Source: Burkholderia plantarii (GTDB lineage Bacteria > Pseudomonadota > Gammaproteobacteria > Burkholderiales > Burkholderiaceae). From it: a DNA stretch of 64,000 nucleotides. The position numbers and the translations under genes were made by a program. The notes beneath the pieces are model-generated. The model did no database searches. It was not told where the DNA came from and saw nothing but the letters and a program-made list of their open reading frames with translations. Positions 62,940 through 64,000 of the stretch are shown in pieces. Each line of letters begins with the position of its first letter. Position 1 is the first letter of the stretch. The stretch is from positions 1,426,001 through 1,490,000 of the forward strand of contig NZ_CP007212.1 in NCBI RefSeq assembly GCF_001411805.1, in the 5' to 3' direction.

Positions 62940-63262
62940 TTCTCGTCCTCGCCCAGCAGGGACTGCAATTTTTTTCTGGCGCGCAACTCCAGCATGGCTT
63001 CGCCGTAGGCCTCCTGCAACTCCTTGATCTGCCGCTCGTACTGCTCCTTGACGTCCAGCGGATTGGCGCGAAGCGCGTTCTCCATGCCTCGCTTGCCGTC
63101 GTCCACCCAGTTCTCGACCTCGGAGGGCGACAGGTCATAGGTTCGGCTGGCTTCGGCAACCGTCGTCTTGCCCTGAATGATGTCCATCACCAGCGCGCTC
63201 TTGCGCTTGGCCGTCCATCGTTTGATGTCTTCGTCCATCTTCGTGCTCATCGTCTTTTTCAT
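62936..63262 (-). CDS. IS3-family transposase OrfA
   Basis: A 108-residue protein with a helix-turn-helix (KTTVAEASRTYDLSPSEVENWVDDGKRG) and a C-terminal leucine-zipper-like helix (EQYERQIKELQEAYGEAMLELRARKKLQ). The codon pair AAA-AAA before TTG (an A7 run) near its end is a candidate slippery site. No internal stop or frameshift is seen. Confidence 0.9.
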   Translation of the reverse strand: MKKTMSTKMDEDIKRWTAKRKSALVMDIIQGKTTVAEASRTYDLSPSEVENWVDDGKRGMENALRANPLDVKEQYERQIKELQEAYGEAMLELRARKKLQSLLGEDEK

Positions 63263-63271
63263 CCATTATGA

Positions 63272-63300
63272 CTTGAGCAGGTTTTCACTGGGTCGGTACA
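63272..63300 (-). repeat. IS3 terminal inverted repeat, orfA end
   Basis: In reverse complement this reads TGTACCGACCCAGTG followed by AAAACCTGCTCAAG. It is the outer end, 10 bp upstream of the orfA start. Confidence 0.8.
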
Positions 63301-63528
63301 GGTGGTGATTGTCGAGGCGTCCTTCGGTAGGGGCTCAACCTGCCTGCCCGCGGATTACGTGCCACGCGGGTCCCCAGCGCGCGCAGCGCCACGTGGCTGG
63401 TTCCATCACCACGCTGCGCTGGTATATCGCTGCCTACATCGCGCACCGACTCCAGCGATGTCCGTTTTGCTTTGCGGTCAATGCGGATTTATTGACATAG
63501 TAAGACTAACGTGGAGAGCAGGTCAGCT

Positions 63529-64000
63529 CTACCGGTGTTCGTCATGAAGACACGACGCTACTTTTTTACGTCGAAGCGCCCCTGGTGTCACTCCGCTCCA
63601 ACGATGAAAAGCACGGGCAAATGACGCCTCGGATCCATATCCAACCTCGGCGGCAATCTGCGCAACCGAATTATTTGTTGTCTCCAGAAATTCGGCGGCT
63701 CGAATCATTCTTAAATAGGTGATAAATTCGCTCGGGGTCTGCCCGATGGCCTTGACAAATCGCTTGATGAAAGCAGACCTGGACAGGCCGGCCCTTTCCG
63801 CCAGTCTGGAGATGCTCCATTCGTATTCCGGATGCAGGTGAATATCCCCAAGCACCTTGGAAAGGAATGGATCTTTGAGAGCCAGGCGAGATTTTTCGCC
63901 GCGCCAGGCATTGTGATCAAGATAGTCTTTAATGAAAATGGTCAGAATAGTCTCGGCCAGCCTGGTTGCGACCGCCTGGCCTGTAAATCCCTGCATGCCA
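63529..64000 (-). CDS. AraC-family transcriptional regulator, partial
   Basis: The C-terminal part of an AraC-type activator: the double helix-turn-helix reads WSISRLAERAGLSRSAFIKRFVKAIGQTPSEFITYLRMIRAAEFLETTNNSVAQIAAEVGYGSEASFARAFHRWSGVTPGALRRKK. The frame is open to the edge of the window, so the N-terminal (probably cupin-like) domain lies beyond 64000. Its GC content is lower than that of the core genome, consistent with transfer. Confidence 0.88.
   Translation of the reverse strand, partial: GMQGFTGQAVATRLAETILTIFIKDYLDHNAWRGEKSRLALKDPFLSKVLGDIHLHPEYEWSISRLAERAGLSRSAFIKRFVKAIGQTPSEFITYLRMIRAAEFLETTNNSVAQIAAEVGYGSEASFARAFHRWSGVTPGALRRKKVASCLHDEHR

Larger units (their letters stand above)
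62090..63300 (-). mobile_element. IS3-family insertion sequence
   Basis: A 1211-bp element with two overlapping ORFs (orfA and orfB) and imperfect terminal inverted repeats. The ends start TGTA and finish TACA. The left end reads TGTAATGACCCAGCCAAACC; the right end, in reverse complement, reads TGTACCGACCCAGTGAAAAC. The flanking bases (GAT left, GGT right) do not match, so there is no target duplication and the flanks may have rearranged. Confidence 0.85.

Noticed and set aside
62087..63303. A 3-bp target duplication for the IS3 element
   Set aside because: The bases next to the ends are GAT and GGT, which do not match.
63301..63528. Possible gene between the IS and the AraC gene
   Set aside because: Two short open frames exist, but neither has a binding site or a recognisable domain. 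It is probably residual island DNA.

Overview
The window looks like chromosomal DNA of a Burkholderia-type betaproteobacterium. GC content is very high throughout, genes are closely packed with GC-rich third positions, and the families are typical of that group (a second sigma-54, DUF1328, MipA, DUF4142 and BON stress proteins, an aryl polyene cluster). A plant-associated species such as B. gladioli or B. glumae is plausible, but I cannot fix the species by reading alone. I saw no rRNA, tRNA or CRISPR array.

Region 1 (about 1-17.5 kb) is a stress and envelope island built around sigma-54. It holds an rpoN2-type sigma-54 gene, two sigma-54 activators (one without a receiver domain), a hybrid histidine kinase, and a set of small envelope or stress proteins: a lipoprotein, two BON proteins, DUF4142, a PRC-barrel protein, MipA and DUF1328. 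By eye I find -24/-12 promoters in front of several of them and in front of rpoN2 itself. One of these, at 12327-12342, matches the consensus exactly. The region therefore looks like a self-contained, autoregulated sigma-54 regulon.

Region 2 (17.5-39.3 kb) holds accessory housekeeping and catabolic modules: a methyltransferase, an RND efflux operon with a convergent TetR gene, a Mn-type superoxide dismutase with a Fur-like box, a four-gene CHASE3-kinase/CheR/CheB/response-regulator operon, an XRE-cupin regulator next to a FAH-lactonase pair, and a GntR-controlled aminotransferase-MFS unit. The GntR spacer carries two near-identical 14-bp palindromes.

Region 3 (39.3-59.2 kb) is a complete aryl polyene (APE) pigment cluster. 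Sixteen translationally coupled genes encode the chain-length factor, acyltransferase, two ACPs, a membrane protein, a ligase-dehydratase fusion, a glycosyltransferase-acyltransferase fusion, an aromatic ammonia-lyase, a thioesterase, a LolA-like carrier, an MMPL exporter, three ketosynthases, a second dehydratase and a ketoreductase. They are followed by two paralogous secreted proteins, a methyltransferase and a flavin enzyme that carries the hallmark residues of flavin-dependent halogenases. The product is probably an aryl polyene lipid in the outer membrane, possibly halogenated and methylated.

Region 4 (59.2-64 kb) is a decayed mobile region. It has a phage-tail-like remnant with two in-frame TAG codons, a WcbI-type gene and a GSCFA-domain gene that look like one reading frame broken by a frameshift, a phage-like coiled-coil gene cut by an IS3-family element with no target duplication, and an AraC regulator running off the end.
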